A DNA stretch of 32,491 bases from Pleurocapsales cyanobacterium LEGE 06147 (GTDB taxonomy: Bacteria > Cyanobacteriota > Cyanobacteriia > Cyanobacteriales > Xenococcaceae): the NCBI GenBank assembly GCA_015207585.1, contig JADEWQ010000066.1, positions 1 to 32,491 on the forward strand. The letters run 5' to 3'. The notes below the pieces were generated by a model that did no database searches, had not been told where the DNA came from, and saw nothing but the letters and a program-made list of their open reading frames with translations. Below, in pieces: positions 17,701-25,779 of this stretch. The translations under genes and the position numbers were made by a program. The first letter of the stretch is position 1. Each line of letters begins with the position of its first letter.

Positions 17701-20119
17701 TCCTCTGGGACCACCAATCGCTTGTTTGAGTACAAGCGTCCGGATGAACTCCAATTAGTCGATACAGTCCTTCGGAGCGATACACCGTGCCAGTCTGTAC
17801 ATTCCAGTCATAGACAATTCCGTTAACAGCGCGGGCAGCTAGACGGAATCGCTCGTCACTCAACCGCAATGCCTCTTCCGCTCGAATGCGTTCGGTGATA
17901 TCCATAATACTCACCAACACGCTATCAAAACTTTCGGTTGCAGGTGGAAACGCGATCGTAAAAATAACCTTGAGTCTCTTCCCTTGTAGCGTTTGCAGAA
18001 TGGTTTCTGCTTCAAAAAATGTTTTCCCTTCTGCAATAGTAAAGAGTTCTTCCATAAAGACTTCAAGGGTCTCTGGTAAGAAGAATCGATCGAGTGAAGT
18101 TAAGAGTTCCTGTTTATCCCTTGCTCCAAACATTTGTACTGTTGTCCGATTAACGTTAACGACTCTCACCATGCCAACAGCCTGTCGGACAAAGTCAGGA
18201 TGTTCGGCAAAATACTGACGAAAATCCCGAACTCCTTGCTGTTTTAAACCCTCGATCGCTGTTTTGACCTCGGAAAAATTTTCTTCACAAATCGCTACGC
18301 CGGCAGTCTCAAAAATGTAGCGGTATCGCCGTTCTTGTTCCTTAAGGGCTTCTTCTGCACGAACGCGATCGGTAATATCAATGGACATCCCTGCCACTAA
18401 TCGTTCTCCAGAAACATCTTGCAGAGGAAATTTGAAAGACATGTAATGATGTTCTCCATCTGCCAATTGAGCGGTTTCTAGTCTGGAAATTACTCTTTTT
18501 TCAGCAAGAACGACTAAATCATTTTGGCGAAATTTTCGTGCGTTTTCTGGGGGGAAAAAGTCAAAATCTGTTTTGCCTATCCAATTAGCACGAGTGCGAT
18601 TAAATAAACGTTCGAGCGCAGCATTAACATAGACATAGCGTCCTGCTTCGTCTTTGATAAAAGCAGTTGCCGGACTATTATCCATAAACTTCTGGAACAG
18701 TCTTTGGTTTTGTTGCAAGGTTGCTTCGGTTCGCTTCCGTTCCATAAACTGACCGATTTGACTGCCAATCGCTTCCATCATCTGAAGCAAGTCTTCATCG
18801 AGTTTTTGAGGATGAGTGCTAAAACACTCGATTACACCTAAAATTTTCTTGCCGAGTAAAATCGGAAATCCAAAGACGGCGTGGAGTTCTTCCTTAGCTG
18901 CCGATGCGGCTCTAAGAAAGTTCTTATTCTCACCCAGTTCCGATATCCAAAGAGGTTTGCGGCTTTGCCAAATGCGACCTGGAAGCCCCACACCAAGGGC
19001 AAAAGTAGTTTGCTGATTGACCTCGATAAATTCCTGCAAATTAACTGAAGAAGTTTGCCAGCTATTGACGTAACGCAATACACGCTCGCGATTGTCTACG
19101 CTCCAAATAACCCCAAGTTCCCATTTCAAGCTTTCGCACAAGGATTGCAAAATGGCTGGAACCGCATCGACAAAGGTTGTAGCTTCAGCCAAAACACGAG
19201 TAACTTTATACTGTGCTTCTTTGCGCCGTTCTTCCTGCTTGCGTTTACTGATATCCCGAACTAACCAACGAAAGCCAGTTAATTCCTCTAGCTCGTTTCT
19301 GATAGGAGACACAGTAATAGCAGCGGGAAAGGAATCGCGTTTGGGAGATTTTAAGCTTAATTCTATGGTTTGTAGTTGGGGTTGTTGCTGTAATCGAGCG
19401 AGCAAATTTCTAAAAGCTTGGCGATCGCTATGAACAATATAAACAGCAAGAGGAGTATCAATTAAGCAGTCAGGCTCTATGGAAAGTAAAGCTGCAATCG
19501 CTCGATTTGCCTCCCGAATCATTCCCTCTGCATCGGTGACTGCATAGCCATCGGGTGCAAATTCAAATAAATCCTGGTATCGCTGCCGCTCTACTTCGGC
19601 TATTTGACGGGCATTTGACAGCTCTTCGTTTTGTACCCGTAGCTCTTCCTCAGTGACTTTAAGTTCCTCCAGAACCTGCTCTAATTCTTGATTGGTCGCT
19701 TCTAATTCTATTGTTTGTTGCTCTAACTCGTAATGAGTTTGGCGCAATGCCTCTTCGGTTTGCTTGTGCTGGGTAATGTCGAGGGAGATGGCAGATACTC
19801 CATTGGCAGAGGGATAGACCCTAAACTCAAACCAGCGTTGCCTTTTAGAACAAAAATGCTCGAACCGAACGGAAGTCTGTTCGGCTAAGGCTCGATGAGA
19901 TTGAGTATAAATGTCAGTGCCAACTAAATTGGGCAACAATTCCCAGACATTTTTGCCCAAAATATCCTCTTTTAAGATACCGAGCAATTCGGCTTGTCGA
20001 TCGTTGATGTAAGTGCAGTGCCACTCGCAATCGAGCACCCAAAATCCATCGTCAATACTCTCTAGAATGCTTTGTCCTTGTTTTTCTATTGCTGCGATTG
20101 TTTTCCCGTCCTCGGTCAT
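14750..20119 (-). CDS. Giant hybrid sensor histidine kinase (9 PAS-like, GAF, HisKA, HATPase, receiver)
   Basis: A 1789-residue, apparently cytosolic sensor: no membrane helices are visible. By eye the domains are PAS 14-115 and PAS 175-295, with a Glu-rich coiled coil at 118-172 between them. Then come GAF 305-460, PAS 470-585, an unusual PAS 598-743, and PAS modules at 755-875, 885-990, 1003-1113, 1125-1240 and 1253-1365. A coiled coil leads to HisKA (SHELRSP, His1402), then the HATPase with N box NLLSNAVKF (Asn1519), DTGKG and GGLGLGL. The C-terminal receiver has VVDDE and phospho-acceptor Asp1714 (SDIGMPE). The kinase should pass phosphate to its own receiver. A repeat-derived insert (about 1545-1567) sits inside the ATPase domain. 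GGGAGAAG precedes the ATG. The signal and output partner are unknown. Confidence 0.95.
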   Translation of the reverse strand: MTEDGKTIAAIEKQGQSILESIDDGFWVLDCEWHCTYINDRQAELLGILKEDILGKNVWELLPNLVGTDIYTQSHRALAEQTSVRFEHFCSKRQRWFEFRVYPSANGVSAISLDITQHKQTEEALRQTHYELEQQTIELEATNQELEQVLEELKVTEEELRVQNEELSNARQIAEVERQRYQDLFEFAPDGYAVTDAEGMIREANRAIAALLSIEPDCLIDTPLAVYIVHSDRQAFRNLLARLQQQPQLQTIELSLKSPKRDSFPAAITVSPIRNELEELTGFRWLVRDISKRKQEERRKEAQYKVTRVLAEATTFVDAVPAILQSLCESLKWELGVIWSVDNRERVLRYVNSWQTSSVNLQEFIEVNQQTTFALGVGLPGRIWQSRKPLWISELGENKNFLRAASAAKEELHAVFGFPILLGKKILGVIECFSTHPQKLDEDLLQMMEAIGSQIGQFMERKRTEATLQQNQRLFQKFMDNSPATAFIKDEAGRYVYVNAALERLFNRTRANWIGKTDFDFFPPENARKFRQNDLVVLAEKRVISRLETAQLADGEHHYMSFKFPLQDVSGERLVAGMSIDITDRVRAEEALKEQERRYRYIFETAGVAICEENFSEVKTAIEGLKQQGVRDFRQYFAEHPDFVRQAVGMVRVVNVNRTTVQMFGARDKQELLTSLDRFFLPETLEVFMEELFTIAEGKTFFEAETILQTLQGKRLKVIFTIAFPPATESFDSVLVSIMDITERIRAEEALRLSDERFRLAARAVNGIVYDWNVQTGTVYRSEGLYRLIGVHPDACTQTSDWWSQRMHPDDLARIQPIMNSLIEGKGRDRYEFEYRVRHEDGRWIEVWDRGYLICAPDGQLIRVVGSTYDISDRKEMENSLRLAHQQIKDILESITDAFVALDRQWQFTYVNCRAEQLMNRERQKLIGQCVWDLFPEAIDSEIYQQLHRAVSEQIAVNFETKGFKDLNRWFEVHVYPLPEGLAIYFQDISERKQAEEALRQSEARLNIALKNSPITVFNQDRELRYTWIYNPALNYKIDDAIGKGDDYLFSSHDTAILTQIKRRVLETGIGTREEVKIASNGQDYYYDLTVEPLQDGNDEIIGITCAAVNISEHKEMELAIRKSETVLNAFLASSPIGMAFLDGDLRYIYANEALAATNGIPLAEHLGRTVWEVLPAWAPYVQATINRVIETKEPLLNQEVSGETNPPGVYRHGLVNYYPVCLPDGEVLGVGVSSLDITELKRTERALRESEEKYRSLVKASSQIVWRANSQGQFIEIQGWEEFTGQSVEELLAGSKEAIHPDDLPKIKQAWWNAVATKSPYEVEHRIRKYDGTYEYFAGRGIPMLDAEGQVYAWVGMSTNIHERKQVEIERERLLEQERRIREEAEAANRIKDEFLAVLSHELRSPLNPILGWVQLLRRGKYDEQTIQRALEIIERNAKLQTQLIEDLLDVSRILRGKMVLNVCPVDLVSVIEGAIETVRLAAEAKGIEIYKILTADLGRVSGDSARLQQVVWNLLSNAVKFTPRGGRVEIRLSSIADPSSLVEERQITTDKSQKTSDKGQMTNYAQIQVSDTGKGIHPEFLPHVFDYFRQEDGKTTRKFGGLGLGLAIVRHLVELHGGTVRVESPGEGLGATFEVRLPLITSAAEESQDNELLVETMNLNQLRILVVDDEVDMRELAIAILQQYEAEVKIAASAVEALILLDQFKPDILISDIGMPELDGYGLIRQVRQLPHERGGNIPAIALTAYAGESDQKQALQAGFQRHIPKPIEPSELVKTIALLINRRCDR
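15419..15487 (-). repeat. In-frame short-repeat insertion inside the kinase ATPase domain
   Basis: On the coding strand this stretch is made of degenerate units of the type GACAAATTACAACTGACAAA and AAAACTAGTGACAAAGGACA. It encodes a Lys/Thr/Ser/Asp-rich loop (TTDKSQKTSDKGQMTNY). It sits between the N box and the DTGKG G1 box. The DNA style matches intergenic short tandem repeats of cyanobacteria, and the peptide has no counterpart in ordinary HATPase domains. Confidence 0.75.
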
Positions 20120-20423
20120 TTTCTTCTCCCTTCTGCTGCCAAATCTTTCTCCAAAAGCTGTTTTTTTGATACTGATTTGATACCGAAGCGTTTTAGAAAA
20201 AAAATGGCTGAGTTAAGCCAGTTCGAATCTGTCTCAATTTAAGCCCTATCAGTAGAGAGGACTGCATGAGATTGTTGTTCCAGCAAGCGATCGTTTTATC
20301 TATAATACTTGGAACTATGGTTAACCGCTCCCGCATCAATTCGGTTAACTTCCTGAATCGACAAGCTCGTTCGCGGATCGGGGAGTTTAGAGAAACCTGC
20401 ATTTGTTGGGCGCAATTTACCAT

Positions 20424-20728
20424 AAGCTATCAATAATTATCATCCTAATAAAGATATATACTTATCTTTCCTCAGACTGATTTTGTGAATAGGCGACGAT
20501 TGTAGCTGTAGTTACTAAATCTGACCAAAATATTCGTAATTTGTAATTCTTAATGCCGAGGCTGATAGTTCAACATTGCTCTGAGAGGACATCCCAAAGT
20601 AGTGCCAAGCCAAGTACAAAATTTTTTCGCCTAGTTAATTACTATTAATTTTAGAGCGATCGCCCGATTTGAATTAGAGACCTAAGATCTAAAGCTCTTA
20701 ATAAAAAAATAAAGCGAGGATTACTTCA
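20424..20728. other. Intergenic region upstream of the first hdeD
   Basis: About 305 bases, AT-rich, with one GCGATCGC site near 20656 and no credible ORF. It presumably contains the promoter of the HdeD gene. I see no clear operator or hairpin. Confidence 0.5.
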
Positions 20729-21283
20729 ATGAGTTCTGACATTCAATCTAATATTCGTAAAAACACTATTTGGCTGATTGTGTTGAGTATTGTACTAATT
20801 GTATTGGGTCTTGTCGCGATCGTCATGCCGCTGGTTGCTTCGGTCATTTTCACCTTAGTTTTGGGGTGGATTCTGTTAATTGGCGGTATTGTCCGAATTG
20901 TCAAATCTTTTCAATCTAGACGGATACGTAGCGTATGGCTTAATTTGGTCATTGGGATTCTTTATGCGATCGCCGGACTGCTTATCCTAGTGAATCCATG
21001 GGCAGGAACGCTAACGCTGACGGCGATTCTGGGAACTCTTTTCATCGTGGAAGGAATTTTTGCGATTATTATGGCGTTTCGCGTGCGTCCCGGCGGACAA
21101 TATTTTTGGTTAATTTTGTTGGATGGCATCGTCACGCTCATTTTAGGAATTTTAGTCTGGAATCAGTTTCCCTTTAGTGCCCTGTGGTTAATCGGTTTAT
21201 ATGTCGGTATCAGTATATTATTTAGCGGGATGTCACTTTTGGTAATTACCTTGACCTCCGGTCGCACTCTCGAGCGTTACTAA
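20729..21283 (+). CDS. HdeD family membrane protein (DUF308), copy 1
   Basis: A 184-residue inner-membrane protein with six predicted helices arranged as repeated hairpins. It shows the family pattern of a first helix pair (VLGLVAIVMPLVASVIFTLVLGWILLIGGIVRI), a central pair (AIAGLLILVNPWAGTLTLTAILGTLFIVEGIFAI), and a last pair with the conserved W-x-LIGLYVGISILFSG. HdeD proteins are linked to acid resistance in enterobacteria, and their cyanobacterial role is not established. A GAGGA precedes the ATG. A paralogue lies 3.2 kb downstream. Confidence 0.9.
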   Translation: MSSDIQSNIRKNTIWLIVLSIVLIVLGLVAIVMPLVASVIFTLVLGWILLIGGIVRIVKSFQSRRIRSVWLNLVIGILYAIAGLLILVNPWAGTLTLTAILGTLFIVEGIFAIIMAFRVRPGGQYFWLILLDGIVTLILGILVWNQFPFSALWLIGLYVGISILFSGMSLLVITLTSGRTLERY

Positions 21284-21307
21284 TCTATTCAGTTACTAAT
21301 CTATTCA
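21276..21307. repeat. 16-bp tandem duplication across the hdeD stop codon
   Basis: GTTACTAATCTATTCA occurs twice head to tail (21276-21291, 21292-21307). The first copy contains the last Tyr codon and TAA stop of the HdeD gene, so the second copy duplicates the stop region in the 3' flank. Confidence 0.9.
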
Positions 21308-21629
21308 TACATATTTTGACTATAGTGCCGTGCAGTATGGTTGGAAGGATAATAAACGAGCGATGATGGCTCTGGCGCATAAATCGATCCGTGGATTCAA
21401 TTCTAATTACCGCTCCTAACTCAGGCTACATTCAAACCTGTTAGTTCGGTTTACCTGCTCAGAACTTATCTCATACTAAAAAGTGCCAAAATGTGACTCA
21501 AGTCCAAATTGACACTCGTATTAGGCTTATGTCATATTTTTGTTAAATCTGTAGAGCAAATCGCTTTAGGGTGTCTTCACGCCTGGGAGTTTACTTGCCC
21601 CTGGGCAGCCAACTCAAATTAAAATAGAA
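21308..21629. other. Intergenic region, nothing identified
   Basis: About 320 bases between the convergent HdeD and small secreted protein genes. There is no ORF, no T-tract terminator and no strong repeat. A GC-richer patch around 21575-21605 (TGGGAG...CCCCTGGGCAG) could fold weakly. Confidence 0.4.
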
Positions 21630-21992
21630 TTACTCATTTTGAGGCTCTTGTCCCTTGCCAAAAGGTCTTGGTTCTTCAATCGTCACTTCTTCACCCCGAA
21701 TCTGCTTAAAGAAATCTTTAGTACTTTCAGGTAATGGTTCATCCAAATTTAGCTTTTCTTTAATAGTTTCGGCAGTACCTTTTAAGCCCTCTCCTGCTTT
21801 TTTAGCATTTTTTGGAGATTGCTCGGTATTGTTAACTTGATAATCCTTTGCTTCAGGAGTTAAAGGGGCAGCTTGTGCTCGTGCATAGCTAAATTGCCCC
21901 AAAGCAGTAGCAAAAAAAATAAGTCCGACAAAAAAAGCAGTTAGAATCTGACGTAATTGCAACTTTGGTAACCAGGAAATAACTCGGTTCAT
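21630..21992 (-). CDS. Small exported protein of unknown function
   Basis: A 120-residue protein from the ATG at 21992, which has AGAGGA seven bases upstream. An upstream ATG at 22052 would add an unlikely 20 residues. The N-terminus is a signal peptide: basic start, hydrophobic TAFFVGLIFFATALG, and likely cleavage after ARAQA near residue 41. The mature part is short, charged and probably helical, with KKAGEGLKGTAETIKEKLN reminiscent of CsbD-like or LEA-like amphipathic repeats, then an acidic, Pro-rich tail. I do not recognise a defined family. Periplasm or thylakoid lumen are the possible locations. Confidence 0.65.
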   Translation of the reverse strand: MNRVISWLPKLQLRQILTAFFVGLIFFATALGQFSYARAQAAPLTPEAKDYQVNNTEQSPKNAKKAGEGLKGTAETIKEKLNLDEPLPESTKDFFKQIRGEEVTIEEPRPFGKGQEPQNE

Positions 21993-22125
21993 ATAAAATC
22001 CTCTATTTGACCATGCTATCAGTGTTGAACTTTTACTAAAGCCAAACATCATACTGGCGATATAAAGTCGATGCCAATTTCTCTGACTTAAGTTAGTGAG
22101 CGGCTAATTCCTCAATTCCCTATAC

Positions 22126-23064
22126 TTATTCAAAACTAATAATAGGTCCAGTAGGAACTATACCACTGGGATTAATGTGAGGATGACTTTGGTAATAGTG
22201 CAACTTAATATGCTCTAAATTACAGGTTTCTTTTACTTCAGGCTGTTGATAAATCTTCTTAAGATAATTCCACAAGTAAGGATAGTCCCAAATGTGACGC
22301 AGGTTGCATTTGAAGTGGACGTAGTAAACTGCATCAAAACGTAACAGCGTGGTAAACAGGCAAATGTCTGCTTCTGTAAGCACATCGCCACACAAATACG
22401 CTTGTTTAGCTAGTATTCCTTCCCAATAATCTAAAGCTGCAAATAATTCTTGGACTGCTTCTTCGTAGGCTTCTTGAGATCTAGCAAATCCTGCTCGATA
22501 GACCCCATTATTAATTGGATTATAAATAGCATCAATAGTTTTATCTATTTCTTCTCGTAACTCTTCTGGATAAAAACTATCTTCGTTTTTGGCAATTGCT
22601 CCAAATTCGGTATCGAACATCCGCATAATTTCGCGAGATTCGTTATTGACGATGGTGTTGCTTTGCTTATCCCACAAGACAGGTACGGTAACTCTTCCAG
22701 TATACTTAGGGTCAGCTTTGGCGTATATTTCTCGCAAATAGTTAGCATCGTTAACAGTATCTGGAATAGAGCCAGGAAAGTTGGAAAATTCCCAACCTTC
22801 CTCTGCCATAAGTGGATCGACTACCGATAAACTAATAGCATCTTCTAAACCCTTAAGCTGGCGCATAATTAAAGTACGCTGCGCCCAGGGACAAGCATAG
22901 GAAACGTAGAGATGATAGCGATCGCCTTCGGGCTTAAAATCGCTATTACCATCTGCTTTAATCCAATTGCGGAATGTAGTGGGGTTACGATGAAAGCGTC
23001 CTTTTTCGTCTTGTTCGTATTTTTCTGTGCGCCATTCCCCATCGATCATCATTCCTGTAGCCAT
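22126..23064 (-). CDS. Glutathionyl-hydroquinone reductase (Xi-class glutathione transferase)
   Basis: A 312-residue enzyme of the YqjG/ECM4 group, which removes glutathione from glutathionyl-hydroquinones using a catalytic cysteine. The signature YVSYACPWAQRT holds the catalytic Cys58. The glutathione-binding VTVPVLWD and NNESREIMRMF and the C-terminal DVLTEADICLFTTLLRFD and HYYQSHPHINPSGIVPTGP are also typical, including the dimer-forming tail. The length is normal. AGGAG lies 9 bases before the ATG. It probably acts in quinone or oxidative stress handling. Confidence 0.93.
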   Translation of the reverse strand: MATGMMIDGEWRTEKYEQDEKGRFHRNPTTFRNWIKADGNSDFKPEGDRYHLYVSYACPWAQRTLIMRQLKGLEDAISLSVVDPLMAEEGWEFSNFPGSIPDTVNDANYLREIYAKADPKYTGRVTVPVLWDKQSNTIVNNESREIMRMFDTEFGAIAKNEDSFYPEELREEIDKTIDAIYNPINNGVYRAGFARSQEAYEEAVQELFAALDYWEGILAKQAYLCGDVLTEADICLFTTLLRFDAVYYVHFKCNLRHIWDYPYLWNYLKKIYQQPEVKETCNLEHIKLHYYQSHPHINPSGIVPTGPIISFE

Positions 23065-23305
23065 AGTTAGTAGCTCCTAGTTGACAATTTCGCTCTAATT
23101 ATTGAGTTTAGCGATTAAAGCATCTTTCTTGCCCATATACTTCGATAGAGAACTTTTTTGCTTTAGTTGGCGATCCTTTCAAAACGAGCGACTCAATTCG
23201 GAAAAAACCTCATCAAATCTTTATCTACTTAAAGTGCAGTTTATTTATTACACAAAGATTGATGGGAATACTAGAGTAAATATAGTCTGAACAAGGTGGT
23301 TACTT

Positions 23306-24370
23306 ATGAGCCAAACATCTTCTATCTCCAAGTCTTGTGCTTGTCGTAATGTTTCACCGTGCCAGGCTGGGGAAGCAGGTAAACTCTTTCTCTGGTTCCC
23401 CGTTCCCCATACTCTCAAAAAAGCTATTTCCTACCTGCAAAACTCAGCCATTAAGTTTGAACTGATGAGCGAACGACCCGGTTTGAGTGTAGAATGTAGA
23501 CCCGGACAGGCGCAAGAAATTACCTGTAACCTGGCTCAACTGGTTGTACCGAGAGAATTAAAAGAGACGCAAGTCCTATTCATTCGAGGCACTATCCAAC
23601 CTCAACTCCAAGATTTTAGCAAGATTGCCTCATTGCAACGCTTCATTAAATTTACCCAGTCCAATTGGTTAGTTGAAATACTGGCAGAAGAACGATTTAC
23701 CAGTTACTTCCAGCCGATCGTCTCAATTCAGGATACAACCCAAATTTACGGATATGAATCGCTCTTGCGAGGGCTGGACGAACAAGGCAATATAGTGCCG
23801 CCGGGACCTATCCTGGAGTTAGCTCTCGAAGCAGGACTTATGCCGCAACTCGATCGCATTGCTCGCCTCAGCGCGATCGCTCAAGCTAGCCGTCATCAAA
23901 TCAGCGGACGCATCTTCATCAATTTTACCCCGACTGCTCTTTACGATCCCGTTTCTTGCCTGCGCAGCACGGTCGAGGCAATCGATCGAGCAGGCATTTC
24001 CCATGAGCGGGTGATTTTTGAAGTCGTAGAGTCAGATAACCCTCAAGATTTAGCTCACCTCAAGGCAGTGCTCCAATACTACCGGGATGCGGGATTTTTA
24101 GTCGCCCTCGATGACCTTGGTTCTGGCTATTCCAGCCTGAACTTGCTGCACCAATTACGTCCAGACTTTCTCAAGTTGGATATGGAGTTAATTCGAGATG
24201 TACATCAAGATTTATACAAAGCTTTGATTACCGAAAAGCTTTTAGAACTTGCTCAAAAGTTAAATATTCAAACTGTCGTAGAGTGGGAAAAGTTGGCAAT
24301 TAAGAAAAAATTGACTGGGGCGATCGCACGAGAGATTAAGTCAATACAGAGTGAGCAGAATCTATCTTAG
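23306..24370 (+). CDS. EAL-domain protein, C-terminally truncated
   Basis: A 354-residue protein with a cyanobacterial N-terminal region (1-about 120) that includes a Cys-rich start (CACRNVSPCQ). An EAL domain follows from about 128. EAL enzymes hydrolyse cyclic di-GMP. The catalytic series starts well: ESLLRG (ESL in place of EAL, Glu151), INFTPT (Asn206), FEVVES (Glu239), ALDDLGSGYSS (Asp269/Asp270) and FLKLD (Lys290). But after TVVE (Glu326) the usual G-(V/I)-E and the later QGY.F..P end of the barrel are missing. The end is replaced by a short basic tail (WEKLAIKKKLTGAIAREIK). No other frame supplies the missing part. It may be inactive or a c-di-GMP receptor. AAGGTGG precedes the ATG. 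Confidence 0.85.
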   Translation: MSQTSSISKSCACRNVSPCQAGEAGKLFLWFPVPHTLKKAISYLQNSAIKFELMSERPGLSVECRPGQAQEITCNLAQLVVPRELKETQVLFIRGTIQPQLQDFSKIASLQRFIKFTQSNWLVEILAEERFTSYFQPIVSIQDTTQIYGYESLLRGLDEQGNIVPPGPILELALEAGLMPQLDRIARLSAIAQASRHQISGRIFINFTPTALYDPVSCLRSTVEAIDRAGISHERVIFEVVESDNPQDLAHLKAVLQYYRDAGFLVALDDLGSGYSSLNLLHQLRPDFLKLDMELIRDVHQDLYKALITEKLLELAQKLNIQTVVEWEKLAIKKKLTGAIAREIKSIQSEQNLS

Positions 24371-24442
24371 GGGTATAGCTAGTTGCTGGGAAATTTTTTA
24401 CCCTGATCCTACAAGTTTACTCAAGTATAGGAATTAGTTAAT

Positions 24443-25012
24443 ATGACAACCGACGTTTCTAGTGACAGCAAACAGGGGATGAAAGGGTCACTCTGGACTG
24501 GCATTCTTCTGATTGGTTTGGGCTTGGTTGGAATTGCTCTGCCTAACGTCTCGACAATTGTCGTTGAAACTTGGATTGCGTTGCTACTTATCTCCGCGGG
24601 AGTTGCCAAGCTGGTCTACGGGTTTCAAAGCCGCGATCGAGGCGGTTTTCTTTGGCAGCTGCTGTTGAGTCTTCTCTACATTGCGACAGGGATAATGCTA
24701 TTTGTTTATCCTTTAACAGGTGTTCTCTCGCTGACCCTTTTGTTGGGGAGCTTTTTGTTGACTGAAGGAGTGCTCGAGCTGATCTTGGCATTAAGATTAC
24801 GTCCTCAACAGAATTGGACTTGGGTATTGGGTGATAGCATTATTACTTTATTGTTGGGTGGCATGATTTTGTTCCAGTGGCCTTTCAATGCACCCTGGCT
24901 AATTGGAACGCTTGTGGGTATTAGCGTTCTCTTTACTGGCATTTCTCGTCTGATGCTGTCGTTAAATAGGCGTTCTGCTTCCAATCAGTCTGACCAGGCG
25001 GCTTCTGTCTAA
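24443..25012 (+). CDS. HdeD family membrane protein (DUF308), copy 2
   Basis: A 189-residue paralogue of the HdeD protein at 20729, with the same six-helix plan. Shared marks are FQSR between helices 2 and 3, GTLF/GSFL-x-x-EGxxxLI-x-A-x-RxRP in the middle, and APWLIGTLVGISVLFTGISRLML at the end. The two are clearly diverged, so this is an old duplication or two separately maintained genes. It starts 72 bases after the truncated EAL gene on the same strand. The C-terminal tail is Ser/Gln/Asp-rich. Confidence 0.9.
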   Translation: MTTDVSSDSKQGMKGSLWTGILLIGLGLVGIALPNVSTIVVETWIALLLISAGVAKLVYGFQSRDRGGFLWQLLLSLLYIATGIMLFVYPLTGVLSLTLLLGSFLLTEGVLELILALRLRPQQNWTWVLGDSIITLLLGGMILFQWPFNAPWLIGTLVGISVLFTGISRLMLSLNRRSASNQSDQAASV

Positions 25013-25062
25013 AGCATTTAGGCTTAAGTAACTTGGGTCGAATCTAGTAAACTTTCTAGCTT

Positions 25063-25779
25063 ATGAACAATGCTCCTCGTGTAACAGTCTGGAACGAGTA
25101 CCAACACGAAAAAACTGACCCTCATGTAACTAAAATCTATCCCAATGGTATCCATTCAGCGATCGCCCAATATCTAACCCGGATGGGAATGATAGTTCAA
25201 ACGGCGACTTTAGAAGAACCAGAACATGGATTGTCTGATGCGGTACTCTCTGTTACAGATGTCTTAGTCTGGTGGGGACATATTGCTCACGAGCAAGTGC
25301 AAGAAGAGGTAGTAGGAAAAGTTCAACAGAGGATCTGGTCGGGCATGGGTCTGATTGTACTGCATTCCGGTCATTTTTCTAAGATTTTCAAGCGACTGAT
25401 GGGTACTTCTTGCAATCTCAAGTGGCGCAATATTGGCGAACAAGAACGCATTTGGGTAGTAGATCCCTCCCATCCCATTGCTGCTGGATTGGAAGAATCT
25501 TTTGAAATTGCCGCAGAAGAGATGTACGGTGAGCCTTTTGAAATTCCTACCCCCGATACTTTAGTGTTTATCAGTTCGTTCCAAGGAGGTGAGGTATTTC
25601 GGAGTGGCTGTTGTTTTCAAAGAGGTCGGGGTAAGATTTTCTACTTTCGTCCTGGCGACCAAGCCTATCCAACCTACCATCAACCAGAAGTGTTGCGAGT
25701 TATTGCCAACGCCGTAAACTGGGCGATTCCCATAACTGGAGCAAAGGTACAATTTGGGGAATCGACCGAGTCTGACTAG
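25063..25779 (+). CDS. ThuA-like protein
   Basis: A 238-residue member of the ThuA (trehalose utilisation) family, with a class I glutamine-amidotransferase-like fold. It opens [29 protein letters not shown], which is characteristic of the ThuA branch near bacterial trehalose operons. [24 protein letters not shown] and [31 protein letters not shown] follow. ThuA proteins act with ThuB in oxidative disaccharide metabolism in rhizobia, and no ThuB-like oxidoreductase is nearby. It follows hdeD copy 2 by 50 bases and may be cotranscribed. Its TAG stop overlaps the stop of the opposite gene. Confidence 0.85.
   Translation: MNNAPRVTVWNEYQHEKTDPHVTKIYPNGIHSAIAQYLTRMGMIVQTATLEEPEHGLSDAVLSVTDVLVWWGHIAHEQVQEEVVGKVQQRIWSGMGLIVLHSGHFSKIFKRLMGTSCNLKWRNIGEQERIWVVDPSHPIAAGLEESFEIAAEEMYGEPFEIPTPDTLVFISSFQGGEVFRSGCCFQRGRGKIFYFRPGDQAYPTYHQPEVLRVIANAVNWAIPITGAKVQFGESTESD

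Noticed and set aside
20205-20240. GTTCGAATC resembling a tRNA T-loop
   Set aside because: No acceptor, D or anticodon stem can be built around it on either strand.
20193-20423. 76-codon minus-strand ORF upstream of the large kinase
   Set aside because: It has no ribosome binding site, ends in Phe-Phe-Phe from an A-run, and does not resemble a known family. At most it is a fragment.
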